Part shown: piece after piece, positions 44,311-53,103 of the stretch
How the letters are laid out: every line of letters starts with the position of its first letter
Position numbering within the stretch: the first letter of the stretch is position 1
Source of the DNA: an uncultured Desulfobacter sp.
Lineage (GTDB): Bacteria; Desulfobacterota; Desulfobacteria; Desulfobacterales; Desulfobacteraceae
Reading direction: 5' to 3'
Assembly: GCF_963666675.1 (NCBI RefSeq)
Contig: NZ_OY762929.1
Location: 620,001-684,000, forward strand
DNA length: 64,000 bases
Program-made: the position numbers and the translations under genes
Notes under the pieces: model-generated
The model's input: only the letters and a program-made list of their open reading frames with translations
The model's database searches: none
What the model was told of the DNA's origin: nothing

Positions 44311-47300
44311 CGGTTTTCTCCCGTTTCCCCAGCCTTAAGTTCTGTTTCAATCTCTCCGAGTGCGTCAAGGGCTGCTTTGAAATCAATCCTGTACACTGCC
44401 TTTTCAAGCCGGGTGACCGGCACGCTGAACCGCCCGGTATTCAGTGCTGATTTTAATTCTGGCAGGGATTTTCTTGCCCTCGAATTTCGTCCTTCAAGAA
44501 GGATTTTTAAGGCGCTGATACAGGTCCTGGCCCTGTGGATATCCAATTGACCGTCGGCAACCAAGGGTGAATCCAAGTCCTCGGTGCTCAAAACCACCGG
44601 ATTCAGTCCCTCCAACCCCCTGGTGAGAGTCGACAGACTGCGATAAAATTTTTGGGCCTCACTTCCCGGGTCCTGATTTTTCCTCAGACTGTCATTCAAA
44701 TCCATGGCTGCGGCATACAACGCATTCGCCCCGATATTGCCCGCCACCCCTTTGATGGTATGGGTAAGCCGGCAGGCGGCCTCCCGGTCACCGGTGGCCA
44801 GATAACCTTCGAGCTTTTTTCCGGTATCCTTATATTTGTCGTAAAAGTTGAGAAGCATGGTTCTGTAAAGGCCGGAATTCCCCATGAGTCTTTTCAGACC
44901 GGTATTTAAATCAATGCCTTCAATGGTTGCAGGCATATTCGCCCAGGCCGGCTCAACGAATTTTTTTTCCTGGGTTTTCGCTGGGGGCAACGCCGTCCGG
45001 GCCACATCCGCTTTAGGCTTGATCCAATTTACCAGAACGGCAAAAAGATCTTTCTCGTCAAAGGGTTTGGAAACATAGTCGTTCATTCCGGATTCAAAAC
45101 ATTTTTCCCTGTCTCCCTCCAGGGCGTGGGCGGTCATGGCAATCACCGGGAGATGAGCAAAGCAAGGATCGCTGCGGATGGCTTTTACGGCTGCATGGCC
45201 GTCCATCACCGGCATTTCAATGTCCATGAGCACGGCGTCATAGCCTACCTCCTCCCCGGAAAGCGCTGCGCTCACCATCTCGACAGCTGTTTTGCCGTTA
45301 TCTGCCACATCCACGATCATACCTCCATTCGAGAGAAGTCCCAGGGCTACCATCTGGTTGATCTCGTTATCTTCCACCAGAAGAATTTTGGCACCGCGAA
45401 GGCCCTCTATTCCTTTTACGCCGTCTGCCTGCTCTCTCGTTTTGAGCCGGGGGACCATGGATGCCCAATTGCCGAATATTTCCATGATGGTATTAAACAG
45501 GTCCGAAGAATTTACAGGTTTTAATAAAAATGCGTCAATGAGCGCACGGTCCTCGGTGCGCATCCGGTCCTGGTCATACATGGTGATCATAATGATCCTG
45601 GGTGGATTTTGCTTCAGCCGTTCATGGCCGCGGATCATCCTTGCCAGGTCAAGGCCGTCTGTTTCCGGCATTTTCCAGTCCAAGAGTACCAGGCCGAAGT
45701 GCCCATCGTCGGGGGCGTTTGTAAGGGTGGTAAACCCCTCCTTTGCCGATGCCGCCGTTGTCACGGCCATGTTAAACCCGGAGAGGATTTGTTTCAGGAT
45801 ATGTCTGGCCGTTGGATTATCGTCCACTACCAAGACCTTTATGCCTCTGATGTCCGGTGGTGCGTCCAGCAAGACCGGGTCTGCATTTTCCCGGCATTTG
45901 AAGGTCAGAGTAAAGAAAAAGCACGAGCCGATATTTTCACGGCTTTCTACCCATATCCGTCCGCCCATGAGGTCGATCAGGCGTCGGCATATGGATAAAC
46001 CGAGCCCTGTGCCCCCGTATTTTCGGGTCACACTCCCGTCCATCTGGGTAAAGGGCTGAAACAGTGTATCTATTTTATCCTGGGGAATGCCGTCCCCGGT
46101 ATCCTTGACCGAAAAAATGAGGGTGGCCTCATCCTTGGTATCGGTCGCCTCGGGGTCACGCATTACCTGAATAACGATGTCACCCCTCCGGGTGAATTTA
46201 ACGGCATTGGAAATCAGGTTGATCAAAATTTGCCCCAGCCGAAGGGAGTCTCCCTCCAATGCCAAGGGAACAGTGCGGTCAATAAGATAATAGAGTTCAA
46301 TCTCTTTTTCAGCCGCCTTGACCCTGAACATCGTTGCCATTTTATCAACAATGTGGTGGAGGAAGAAGGGTCTGTGTTCGATCTCCAGCTTACCCGCTTC
46401 AATTTTGGAAAAATCAAGAATATCGTTGATGATGCGAAGCAGCAGCCTGGCGGCCTCGTCGATTTCAACCAGATAGTCTTTCTGGGTCTGGTCCAGTTCC
46501 GTTTTCAGGGCTAGATTCGTAAGGCCGATCACCGCATTCATAGGTGTTCTGATTTCGTGACTCATTCTTGCCAGAAAATCGCTTTTCGCCTGGGTTGCAC
46601 TTTCTGCGGTGTTTTTGGCCTTGTAAAGCATTGTGGTCTGTTCCTCCAGCTTGGCTGTTCGTTCGCGTACCCGTTTTTCCAGCCCGGCATTTGCCCGGCG
46701 AAGCTTGTCCTCGGCACGGATCAGACGGTCAAACTGTTCTGTAATCTGCTTTCCCATCCGGATCAGCACCTGCTCAAAGGGCTCAAATTCCTGGTATGGA
46801 AGGTCTAACCGGTCCATATGGTAGTGACCTTTTGCATAGGATTCCACAATGCGATTCAGCTCCTCAAGGGGACGTTTCAGCAGGCGATGAATAAGGCTTC
46901 TGGTAACAAGTATCAAGGATATGAGAATCAGGGCGGTGATGCCCAATACCACTAAAAGGAATTGGTGACGTTTATGTTTATACCCCATGTCGTCCATGAC
47001 AAATTTGACCTGCCCCAGTCGTTGGCCCTGGTAAACGACATCACCGGTCCGGGCCACAACACGGCCCGGTGGGGATAATTTACCGGAGGAATAAAGAATC
47101 TGACCGGATATATCCCTTATTTCGAGGCCCACCACCAATTGGTTCCGGATCATTGTGACGGCGATCTGTTCCACATCTTTGTCACTGAAGCTCCACATGG
47201 GCGTTTCAAGGGTGCCTTTCAGGTAGGTCAGCATTTCGTCGGCCTTCTGTTCCAGTCCCCTGTTTTCATTGTAAACTATAATAAAATAGATGGCCCCCAT

Positions 47301-47405
47301 GGACAGGGTGGAAACCAATGCGACAATGGCAATCAGGCTGATGGTTAATTGGGTGGCAAGAGACTGGGGTGATTTGATCTTTATGTCACGCGTTTTTCTA
47401 TTCAA
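44307..47405 (-). CDS. BarA/LuxQ-type hybrid phosphorelay kinase
   Basis: The 1032-residue protein has a membrane segment near 19-42 and a periplasmic sensor to about 150. A second segment (about 152-172), a HAMP-like linker and a coiled coil follow, then HisKA (MSHEIRTPMNAVIG) and HATPase (NLISNAVKFT, DTGDGIPQD, GTGLGLSI). Two receivers carry VLVVDDNPTA/DWKMPETDG and ILLVEDNEIN/DIEMPVMDG. A histidine phosphotransfer domain (RLTHTIKGVAGNIG) closes it. The start is TTG at 47405, overlapping the TGA of a small upstream gene. No output regulator is adjacent. Confidence 0.9.
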   Translation of the reverse strand: MNRKTRDIKIKSPQSLATQLTISLIAIVALVSTLSMGAIYFIIVYNENRGLEQKADEMLTYLKGTLETPMWSFSDKDVEQIAVTMIRNQLVVGLEIRDISGQILYSSGKLSPPGRVVARTGDVVYQGQRLGQVKFVMDDMGYKHKRHQFLLVVLGITALILISLILVTRSLIHRLLKRPLEELNRIVESYAKGHYHMDRLDLPYQEFEPFEQVLIRMGKQITEQFDRLIRAEDKLRRANAGLEKRVRERTAKLEEQTTMLYKAKNTAESATQAKSDFLARMSHEIRTPMNAVIGLTNLALKTELDQTQKDYLVEIDEAARLLLRIINDILDFSKIEAGKLEIEHRPFFLHHIVDKMATMFRVKAAEKEIELYYLIDRTVPLALEGDSLRLGQILINLISNAVKFTRRGDIVIQVMRDPEATDTKDEATLIFSVKDTGDGIPQDKIDTLFQPFTQMDGSVTRKYGGTGLGLSICRRLIDLMGGRIWVESRENIGSCFFFTLTFKCRENADPVLLDAPPDIRGIKVLVVDDNPTARHILKQILSGFNMAVTTAASAKEGFTTLTNAPDDGHFGLVLLDWKMPETDGLDLARMIRGHERLKQNPPRIIMITMYDQDRMRTEDRALIDAFLLKPVNSSDLFNTIMEIFGNWASMVPRLKTREQADGVKGIEGLRGAKILLVEDNEINQMVALGLLSNGGMIVDVADNGKTAVEMVSAALSGEEVGYDAVLMDIEMPVMDGHAAVKAIRSDPCFAHLPVIAMTAHALEGDREKCFESGMNDYVSKPFDEKDLFAVLVNWIKPKADVARTALPPAKTQEKKFVEPAWANMPATIEGIDLNTGLKRLMGNSGLYRTMLLNFYDKYKDTGKKLEGYLATGDREAACRLTHTIKGVAGNIGANALYAAAMDLNDSLRKNQDPGSEAQKFYRSLSTLTRGLEGLNPVVLSTEDLDSPLVADGQLDIHRARTCISALKILLEGRNSRARKSLPELKSALNTGRFSVPVTRLEKAVYRIDFKAALDALGEIETELKAGETGENR

Positions 47406-47665
47406 AACGGGCCTCTCTTTTGTCCGCTGCTGCCGGATTGGTTGGTGAGCTCGGTGGAAGACGTTTCAATACTGTTATCGCCCACTTTCTCCAAAACAGC
47501 ATCAGAATAGGATAATCCGATTTTTTTGGGCATGGCAATCCTGGCAGATTCATAGGGCTCTCCGTCCTGGGAATCAATGATTAGAAGCTTTTTGACGGGT
47601 GCCGCTACCGCCGATCCGGTGCAAAGAAAAAGAGTGATTAAAAATAAACCAAAAACCTTTTTCAT
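47402..47665 (-). pseudogene. Truncated substrate-binding-like sensor protein
   Basis: The 87-residue product starts with a signal peptide (MKKVFGLFLITLFLCTGSAVAA). VKKLLIIDSQDGEPYESARIAM follows in part, like the first strand of binding proteins that partner sensor kinases. Similarity then stops and a polar tail ends after 87 residues, where intact relatives have about 300. GGAGG precedes ATG 47665. Its stop overlaps the kinase start (TTGA). It looks like an internal deletion remnant that keeps translational coupling to the kinase; a genuine short protein cannot be excluded. Confidence 0.55.
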
Positions 47666-47979
47666 TTCGCTTTCCTCCAATGGGTCTCAGGACTGTCCTC
47701 AGCCTAGGATGACAAGACTACAACCAGACCTGCGAATTTAAGGCTTCCCGCTTGGGCGGGATTTTGGCAAATTTATAAATCTCCTGCAACATGCAGGAAA
47801 ACGCTGGTCTCGTGGAAAGAATTCTGTCTGGCTTAGCTTATTGTAGAGGGTAAATAACCATGCTTTGATTGTCAATGAAATTCACCCCTCACCCACCATC
47901 GTGGTGAAAAATGATGAACCGTCTGTCGTCATGCGGCCCGGCTACAATATCTGCCGCTTTATATACGCCGGTTCCGTCT
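47666..47979. other. Gap between the kinase operon and block C
   Basis: This 314-base gap contains short hairpins (CCCGCTTGGGCGGG near 47748 and CTCCTGCAACATGCAGGA near 47791), possibly transcript ends or a leader. No gene is supported. Confidence 0.4.
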
Positions 47980-49251
47980 CTATACGTGTTGACCTGCCGG
48001 TCTTCCAAATGCAGATCGCACAAGCTTCCGGTTTCGGGGGCGATAGGTGTTATCGGCTTTTTCTTTCTGGATGACCGTCTTTAACAATTTGTACATTTTG
48101 ATATTCTGGGGTTCGTCCCGGTAAAACGAATCCCAGGCGCACTGGAGAAGCTCCTGTAAGCGTTCCGGGGACATATTTTTTGGCTGATACACCACCTTGT
48201 CCGCCGAATATTCATCCCAGTCATAGGACAAAATCCTGTTTTGGCGGTTCAACTCGTCCCATGCCTTGGTGTGGGGGAACGGGGTCAGTACGGTAAATTC
48301 AGCCAGGTCAAGATCAATTTCCAACAGAAAATCAATCAATCGTTTAATGGAGTCTTCGGTGTGGTGGTCAAGGCCCAAGAGAATGGTTCCCTCCACACCA
48401 ATGCCGTGGTCATGGTACCGTTTAATTCTGTCCCGGATTAAGTCCGAGGTGTCGAATACGGCCTGGTAAACATACCAGGCACCTGCCTGGGCTGCCAGAT
48501 CCAGCACCTTGGGATCGTTTTCAATGGGGTGACAGCACCATTTTTTCTTTAACGGGATCATCTCCCGGAAGAGATCCAGTTCCCACTGTTTGTCCTGGGC
48601 CAGTGAATTGTCCACGATGAAAAGGCGGTTGTTGTCAATGCCCGCCAGCTCTTCAATGGTCTTGTCGATGGGTCTGGGCCTGAATTTGCGTCCCCCAAGG
48701 TAGGCCACGGCGCAGGGGTAACAGTTAAACCGGCATCCCCGGGAGGCATGGACCAGATCCACCATCTGCACGCCTTTGTAGTTGTACAGGTCCCGGTCAA
48801 GAATATCCCGCCGGGCAGGACCCACCATCTCAATGGGCGGCTGTGATGACAGATAGTCGTAGACCGGTGCCAGGTTGCCGTTTCTCAGGTCGTCAAATAC
48901 CTTTTCCATCCGGCCTTCGGCTTCACCGAGGAACACGCTGTCCACCTGGCCCATCATCTGTTCGGCATGGAGCATGGTGGCAATGCCGCCGGCAATGACC
49001 GGAATCCCTTTGGCCCTGAATTCCTTTGCAATGGCGATGCCCCGGTTGACCTGGATGGTGAGCATCATGGAGATTGCAACCACATCCACCTGTTCGTCAA
49101 AGTCAATGGTCTGGACATTTTCATCAACAAACTCGACATCGATATAATCGGGCAGGGCGGCGGCAAACACAACCGGCCCATGGGGTGGGAGGTGAAATTC
49201 GGTTTGCCGGTCAAGTTTTGTCCATTTGGGATAAATCAGTTTCAACTTCAT
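47980..49251 (-). CDS. B12-binding radical SAM enzyme in the pigment operon
   Basis: The 423-residue protein has an N-terminal cobalamin-binding-type Rossmann region (about 1-150: FVDENVQTIDFDEQVDVVAIS, AGGIATMLHAEQM in part). A radical SAM barrel follows, with the cluster motif CRFNCYPC (C-X3-C-X2-C) near residue 190 and GTILLGLDHHTED. Such enzymes do C-methylation or ring/chain rearrangements. It is the last gene of the minus-strand block C operon, six bases after the lipoprotein gene, which ties it to pigment synthesis. Standard aryl polyene loci lack such a gene as far as I know. The substrate is unknown. Confidence 0.88.
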   Translation of the reverse strand: MKLKLIYPKWTKLDRQTEFHLPPHGPVVFAAALPDYIDVEFVDENVQTIDFDEQVDVVAISMMLTIQVNRGIAIAKEFRAKGIPVIAGGIATMLHAEQMMGQVDSVFLGEAEGRMEKVFDDLRNGNLAPVYDYLSSQPPIEMVGPARRDILDRDLYNYKGVQMVDLVHASRGCRFNCYPCAVAYLGGRKFRPRPIDKTIEELAGIDNNRLFIVDNSLAQDKQWELDLFREMIPLKKKWCCHPIENDPKVLDLAAQAGAWYVYQAVFDTSDLIRDRIKRYHDHGIGVEGTILLGLDHHTEDSIKRLIDFLLEIDLDLAEFTVLTPFPHTKAWDELNRQNRILSYDWDEYSADKVVYQPKNMSPERLQELLQCAWDSFYRDEPQNIKMYKLLKTVIQKEKADNTYRPRNRKLVRSAFGRPAGQHV

Positions 49252-49257
49252 GTATGG

Positions 49258-49974
49258 TCACCGCACAGGTTGGGTATCGGAAATTAAATTTGCGTCTGTC
49301 AGGGTCATGGTTAATGTGTACCGTGATGGAAATGCCGCTGTCAAGGTTATAGACTTAGGGAACACAAAAGGGCGGCCGTTTGCGGGTGCTTTGGGAAATA
49401 GATATTCAACGCAGCGCTTGATTCGATGGCTTGGAGTTCTTAAGGTCTGGGTCCAAACGGCCCTGTCCGGGGAGATGACGATATCTAATGTCCCTTGGTC
49501 AGGCTCTGAAAATCGTAAAATTTTGCTTTTATTTCCAAGTGTCCCCCGGGCTTCAAATGCCCACCGGGGCTTGAAAAAGATCAGCTCAATGTCCGATATA
49601 AGACCCTGGGCAAGCGCCGGGCTGTCAAAGGGGGGGACGGCCCGGTCAATTGTGAACCGTTCACGGGTGTGGTCCGCTTCAAAAAGCACCAGCCCCTCCA
49701 GGGTCATGATCACGCAATGGATGGCCTGTTGCCGGGGGTGAATATTGACAACGCCCATGAGCATGGCCGAATGGCCACCTTGCATGATCAACTCAATGGC
49801 GTGGACAAATTGGACGGACTCGGACGGGAACAGCGGGTCCAACTCCCGGGAAAGCATTTGTTCATCCGGGGCAGGGGCGTTGTCCAGGGGAATAATGGTC
49901 GGGAGACCGGCACACCCGGCGATGATTAAAAAAATAAATGCAAATAGAGATTGGAAGGCCTTTGGGGGTCTCAT
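49258..49974 (-). CDS. DUF3261-type outer-membrane lipoprotein of the aryl polyene pathway
   Basis: The 238-residue protein has a signal with a lipobox (FLIIAGCAG), so it is a lipoprotein. The rest is beta-rich and resembles the DUF3261 lipoproteins found with LolA-like proteins in aryl polyene loci. It overlaps the LolA-like gene by four bases. It probably helps move or anchor the pigment at the outer membrane; this is inferred from context. Confidence 0.72.
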   Translation of the reverse strand: MRPPKAFQSLFAFIFLIIAGCAGLPTIIPLDNAPAPDEQMLSRELDPLFPSESVQFVHAIELIMQGGHSAMLMGVVNIHPRQQAIHCVIMTLEGLVLFEADHTRERFTIDRAVPPFDSPALAQGLISDIELIFFKPRWAFEARGTLGNKSKILRFSEPDQGTLDIVISPDRAVWTQTLRTPSHRIKRCVEYLFPKAPANGRPFVFPKSITLTAAFPSRYTLTMTLTDANLISDTQPVR

Positions 49975-50600
49975 TTTGGGGCTGCAAACACGTCTGGGTT
50001 AATGGGGGTATTGAGTTGTACATTATTAAATCGGAGACGGGTGTAAGAGTTATCGTTCTCCCGGATAATGACCTCTTTGAACACACCCGGCTGTTCGGAC
50101 AATACCAAAATGATGTCCTGGACAAAATGGGTCATGGCCTTGTCCTTGGGCGTCAGGATGATTTTGCCCGGTGCCGGCGTCTCCTCAACGGTGGCATCGA
50201 AAACACTGGTGTCGAAATTGCCTTTCAGCCATTGGCTGATCTCATCCATGACAACCGTCATGGCCCCCATGGCCCCGGCATTGTCCCGGACAAAAGTGTC
50301 GTTTTTGCATATATATCGGGAAACGCTTTTGCCCTGCATGATCAGGACATTTTGAATGGGTTCCCGGTATTCAAACCTTAGTGCATCCGGACTTTGGAAC
50401 CGGATAATGCCTTTGGAGATCAAGGGCCTGACCAGGATCTTCATGTGCTTTTCCTGGATGAAATCTGCACTGATGGATTGAATGATGCCGGCGGCCTTCT
50501 GGATGTCGGTCATGGATGCGGCGTTTACACCGGCTGAAATCATGGCTGACATAAGGAGTGTAACCGCTGCCCCCAGGAGCGTTTTTTTTACCATCACCAT
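49971..50600 (-). CDS. LolA-like outer-membrane carrier protein
   Basis: The 210-residue protein has a signal peptide (VKKTLLGAAVTLLMSAMISA). A LolA/LppX fold region follows: IQSISADFIQEKHMKILVRP, FQSPDALRFEYREP and ILTPKDKAM. LolA-like proteins ferry lipids across the periplasm, and the aryl polyene version (ApeL-like) is thought to carry the pigment lipid. The ATG at 50600 overlaps the FabG stop (TAATG); a second ATG six bases on is possible. Confidence 0.82.
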   Translation of the reverse strand: MVMVKKTLLGAAVTLLMSAMISAGVNAASMTDIQKAAGIIQSISADFIQEKHMKILVRPLISKGIIRFQSPDALRFEYREPIQNVLIMQGKSVSRYICKNDTFVRDNAGAMGAMTVVMDEISQWLKGNFDTSVFDATVEETPAPGKIILTPKDKAMTHFVQDIILVLSEQPGVFKEVIIRENDNSYTRLRFNNVQLNTPINPDVFAAPK

Positions 50601-51337
50601 TAAAACATGCCGCCGTTCACCGAGATCACCTGGCCGGTGACGTAGGATGCGTCCTCTGAACACAAAAATTTTACCACCCGGGCCACCTCTTCGGGGCGGC
50701 CCACCCGGGCCATGGGAATCATGGTTTTGACATTGTCCATGGGCAGGTCTTTGGTCATATCGGTCCCGATGAGGCCGGGTGCCACAACATTGACCCGGAT
50801 GCCGATGCGTGCCACTTCGGATGCAACGCTGCGGCTGGCACCGATGAGCCCTGCCTTGGCCGCACTGTAATTGGCCTGCCCCCGGTTGCCTGTCAAACCG
50901 GACAACGATGCAATGGAAACAACCGAACCCCGCTTTTGGCGGACCATTTTTTTCAGGATCGGTTTTGTCATATTGTAAAAACCGTCAAGGCTGGTTCGGA
51001 TCACCGTGTCCCAGCTCTCTTCTTTCATCATGATGAACAGACCGTCTTTCACAATGCCGGCATTGTTAACCAGCACGTCAATGGCTTCGCACCGGTCCAC
51101 GATATGGTCAATTGCGGCTTTGGACTGTTCTTTGTCCGCCACATCGAACTGCATGATCTCGCCGTCGGCTCCGGCGGCCCGCACCTGTTCAAGGGTCTGG
51201 CCGGCACCCGCTTTGTCCGAGTGGTAATTGATAAAGGTATAATACCCCTGGGCTGCAAGCTCAACGGCAATGGCCCGGCCGATCCCCCGGCTTGCCCCTG
51301 TGACAATGGCGGTTTTTGTATCTATTTTCTGGGACAT
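50600..51337 (-). CDS. fabG: 3-oxoacyl-ACP reductase (FabG-type)
   Basis: The 245-residue short-chain dehydrogenase has GASRGIGRAIA near residue 15, NNAG near residue 91 and the Ser-Tyr-Lys set in SIASLSG and YSAAKAG. It reduces the beta-keto group after each condensation (ApeQ-like role). The dehydratase gene lies 66 bases upstream and the LolA-like gene overlaps its stop, so reduction, dehydration and export genes share one transcript. Confidence 0.9.
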   Translation of the reverse strand: MSQKIDTKTAIVTGASRGIGRAIAVELAAQGYYTFINYHSDKAGAGQTLEQVRAAGADGEIMQFDVADKEQSKAAIDHIVDRCEAIDVLVNNAGIVKDGLFIMMKEESWDTVIRTSLDGFYNMTKPILKKMVRQKRGSVVSIASLSGLTGNRGQANYSAAKAGLIGASRSVASEVARIGIRVNVVAPGLIGTDMTKDLPMDNVKTMIPMARVGRPEEVARVVKFLCSEDASYVTGQVISVNGGMF

Positions 51338-51403
51338 GGAAAAATTATCCTAAGTATGATTGATTGTCATCGTTTTATGATTCTTTTAACGGTTCAGGCG
51401 TTT

Positions 51404-51829
51404 TTATGCCGACACAAGCTGCAATGTGACTTCTGCGGCAAGGGTGTCATTCAATGTTATCGTTCCGGTAACCTCCCGGAAATCTTCAAAGGCGAAGCTG
51501 TTTCGGGTCCGGGTGATCAGGGTTGCTCCCACAGGAAGGCTGTCCAGATGAAACACAGCGGATTTAACACCGGCAATCCACCCCATATTGCCGTCTTCTT
51601 TTCCCCGGGTCTGCAGCCGCTTGATACTGTTGTTGATCCCGGCGGTCTGGGCTGCCAGCTCCACCATGACAATGGGACTTGCCGATCCCGCGCAAACCAG
51701 GGGCCAGCGGGCCGACACCACGGCACTGGATACGGTTACGGACTCATCGACTTCAAGAATTCGTTCAATCAGAAGCATCCGGTCCCGGTGGGGAAGAAGA
51801 TCTTTGATGGGAATTTTTCTGGGATACAT
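51404..51829 (-). CDS. Hotdog 3-hydroxyacyl-ACP dehydratase (ApeP/I type)
   Basis: The 141-residue hotdog protein opens with LLPHRDRMLLIERI, where the His matches the FabA/FabZ-family catalytic residue, and has MVELAAQTAGI in the central helix. It removes water to make each double bond of the polyene. It is the first gene of the block C operon. Only one dehydratase is seen; many aryl polyene loci have two. Confidence 0.85.
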   Translation of the reverse strand: MYPRKIPIKDLLPHRDRMLLIERILEVDESVTVSSAVVSARWPLVCAGSASPIVMVELAAQTAGINNSIKRLQTRGKEDGNMGWIAGVKSAVFHLDSLPVGATLITRTRNSFAFEDFREVTGTITLNDTLAAEVTLQLVSA

Positions 51830-52309
51830 TGGGTGTCCTGCCTTTTAATATCTTGCGATTCCAACCTGTTTTGTCGGCATAAAAGTATGAAACTATACCG
51901 GCTTTTTATGTCGGTGTAAAGTTGCAAACAAGGCCATGATCCCGGATCAACGCGTCTTTCTTTTTGTCATACACCCCAATCCCGTTTGATTTTATAGCCA
52001 ATAAGGATTATTATATTACCAGCATTCAAAAGGAATGCAGGGATTGGCTCTCTTGATTCTATTTTCGTCCACCTTTAGTTATCTCATAAAACGCGCTCGG
52101 GCTGACTTGGTCGCTCAAATCCGGTTCACCCGCAAGGAAACACGATCGTAATTTGTCCTCTTTTTGCCGGCACTTTTTATAAATGAAAGAAAAAGTTTGA
52201 TGGAGTGACATATCGACCCATCAATTCTTGCAAACCTTCCGGACGAAGTTAAAGCCATGCCCGAACGTCGATTTATCTATCCCCGGCATGCCCGGGAAAG
52301 GAGGGTTCC
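51830..52309. other. Divergent gap between block C and the cytidylate-kinase-like gene
   Basis: This 480-base gap should hold divergent promoters. No gene or strong hairpin is seen. AAAGGAGGG at its right end is the ribosome site for the next gene. Confidence 0.45.
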
Positions 52310-52969
52310 ATGAACAGATCCATTCATAAACTTATTGACGAGCAGGTCAAACGGTGGGAAATGCAAAAAAAGCAGGAGGTAAAATCTGTGGACACCTGCC
52401 GGGTGGTCACGATTTCAAGGGAACGCGGCAGTCACGGACAGCAGGTGGCAGAGGCTCTTGCCCAGGCCTTGGGCTTTGATCTGTTTCACCACCAGATCCT
52501 TGAAAGCATGATCAAGGAGACCCAAAATGCAAAGGTGCTGCTTGAAACCCTTGATGAGAAGGGGATGAACATTGTGGAAGATCTGGTTGCCGCGCTGGTC
52601 CACGAACATCACCTGTGGCCCGACGAATATTCAAAAGCCCTGCTTCGGGTGCTCAATACCATCGGCAGGCACGGCAATGCCGTTATTCTCGGCAGGGGCG
52701 GTAACTTTGCCTTGAAAAGCATTAACGCGCTGAGGGTGAGAATCGTTGCCCCCGTTGCCCTGCGCCGGAAAGTGGTACAGCAAGAGCAGGATCTGAACGC
52801 TGAAAATGCCCAGAAGATAATGGTCAGCACCGATGCCAACAGGACCGCCTTTATCCGGCGGTATTTTAATGCCGATACCGAGGACCCGGCCAACTATGAT
52901 CTGGTTTTAAATACAGGGATCCTGACCGTGGAAAAGGCGGTCAGCATTATCCAGTCGGCACTGGCATAG
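52310..52969 (+). CDS. Cytidylate-kinase-like protein
   Basis: The 219-residue protein belongs to the cytidylate-kinase-like family (PF13189 type): TISRERGSHGQQVAEALAQA near residue 34 is the P-loop-like start, then ILGRGGNFAL and RRYFNADTEDPANYDLVLNT. These proteins are common in anaerobes and their true substrate is unknown. AAAGGAGGG precedes the ATG. It stands alone, followed by a strong terminator. Confidence 0.85.
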   Translation: MNRSIHKLIDEQVKRWEMQKKQEVKSVDTCRVVTISRERGSHGQQVAEALAQALGFDLFHHQILESMIKETQNAKVLLETLDEKGMNIVEDLVAALVHEHHLWPDEYSKALLRVLNTIGRHGNAVILGRGGNFALKSINALRVRIVAPVALRRKVVQQEQDLNAENAQKIMVSTDANRTAFIRRYFNADTEDPANYDLVLNTGILTVEKAVSIIQSALA

Positions 52970-53018
52970 ATCCTTTTGATTTAGTACCGGGACATACACC
53001 GCAAAATAAAATGACGGA

Positions 53019-53048
53019 GGGGATTGGAAAAATTCCAATCCCCTTGTT
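53019..53048. terminator. Intrinsic terminator, convergent genes
   Basis: The 11-bp stem GGGGATTGGAA/TTCCAATCCCC has a three-base loop, followed by TTGTTATCTT. It lies between the convergent cytidylate-kinase-like and sufBD-type genes and could serve the plus-strand gene. Confidence 0.75.
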
Positions 53049-53103
53049 ATCTTACCTCCGATCGGGGTGATGGCCAACTTATAGTCCCATCATCCCAATC
53101 CTC

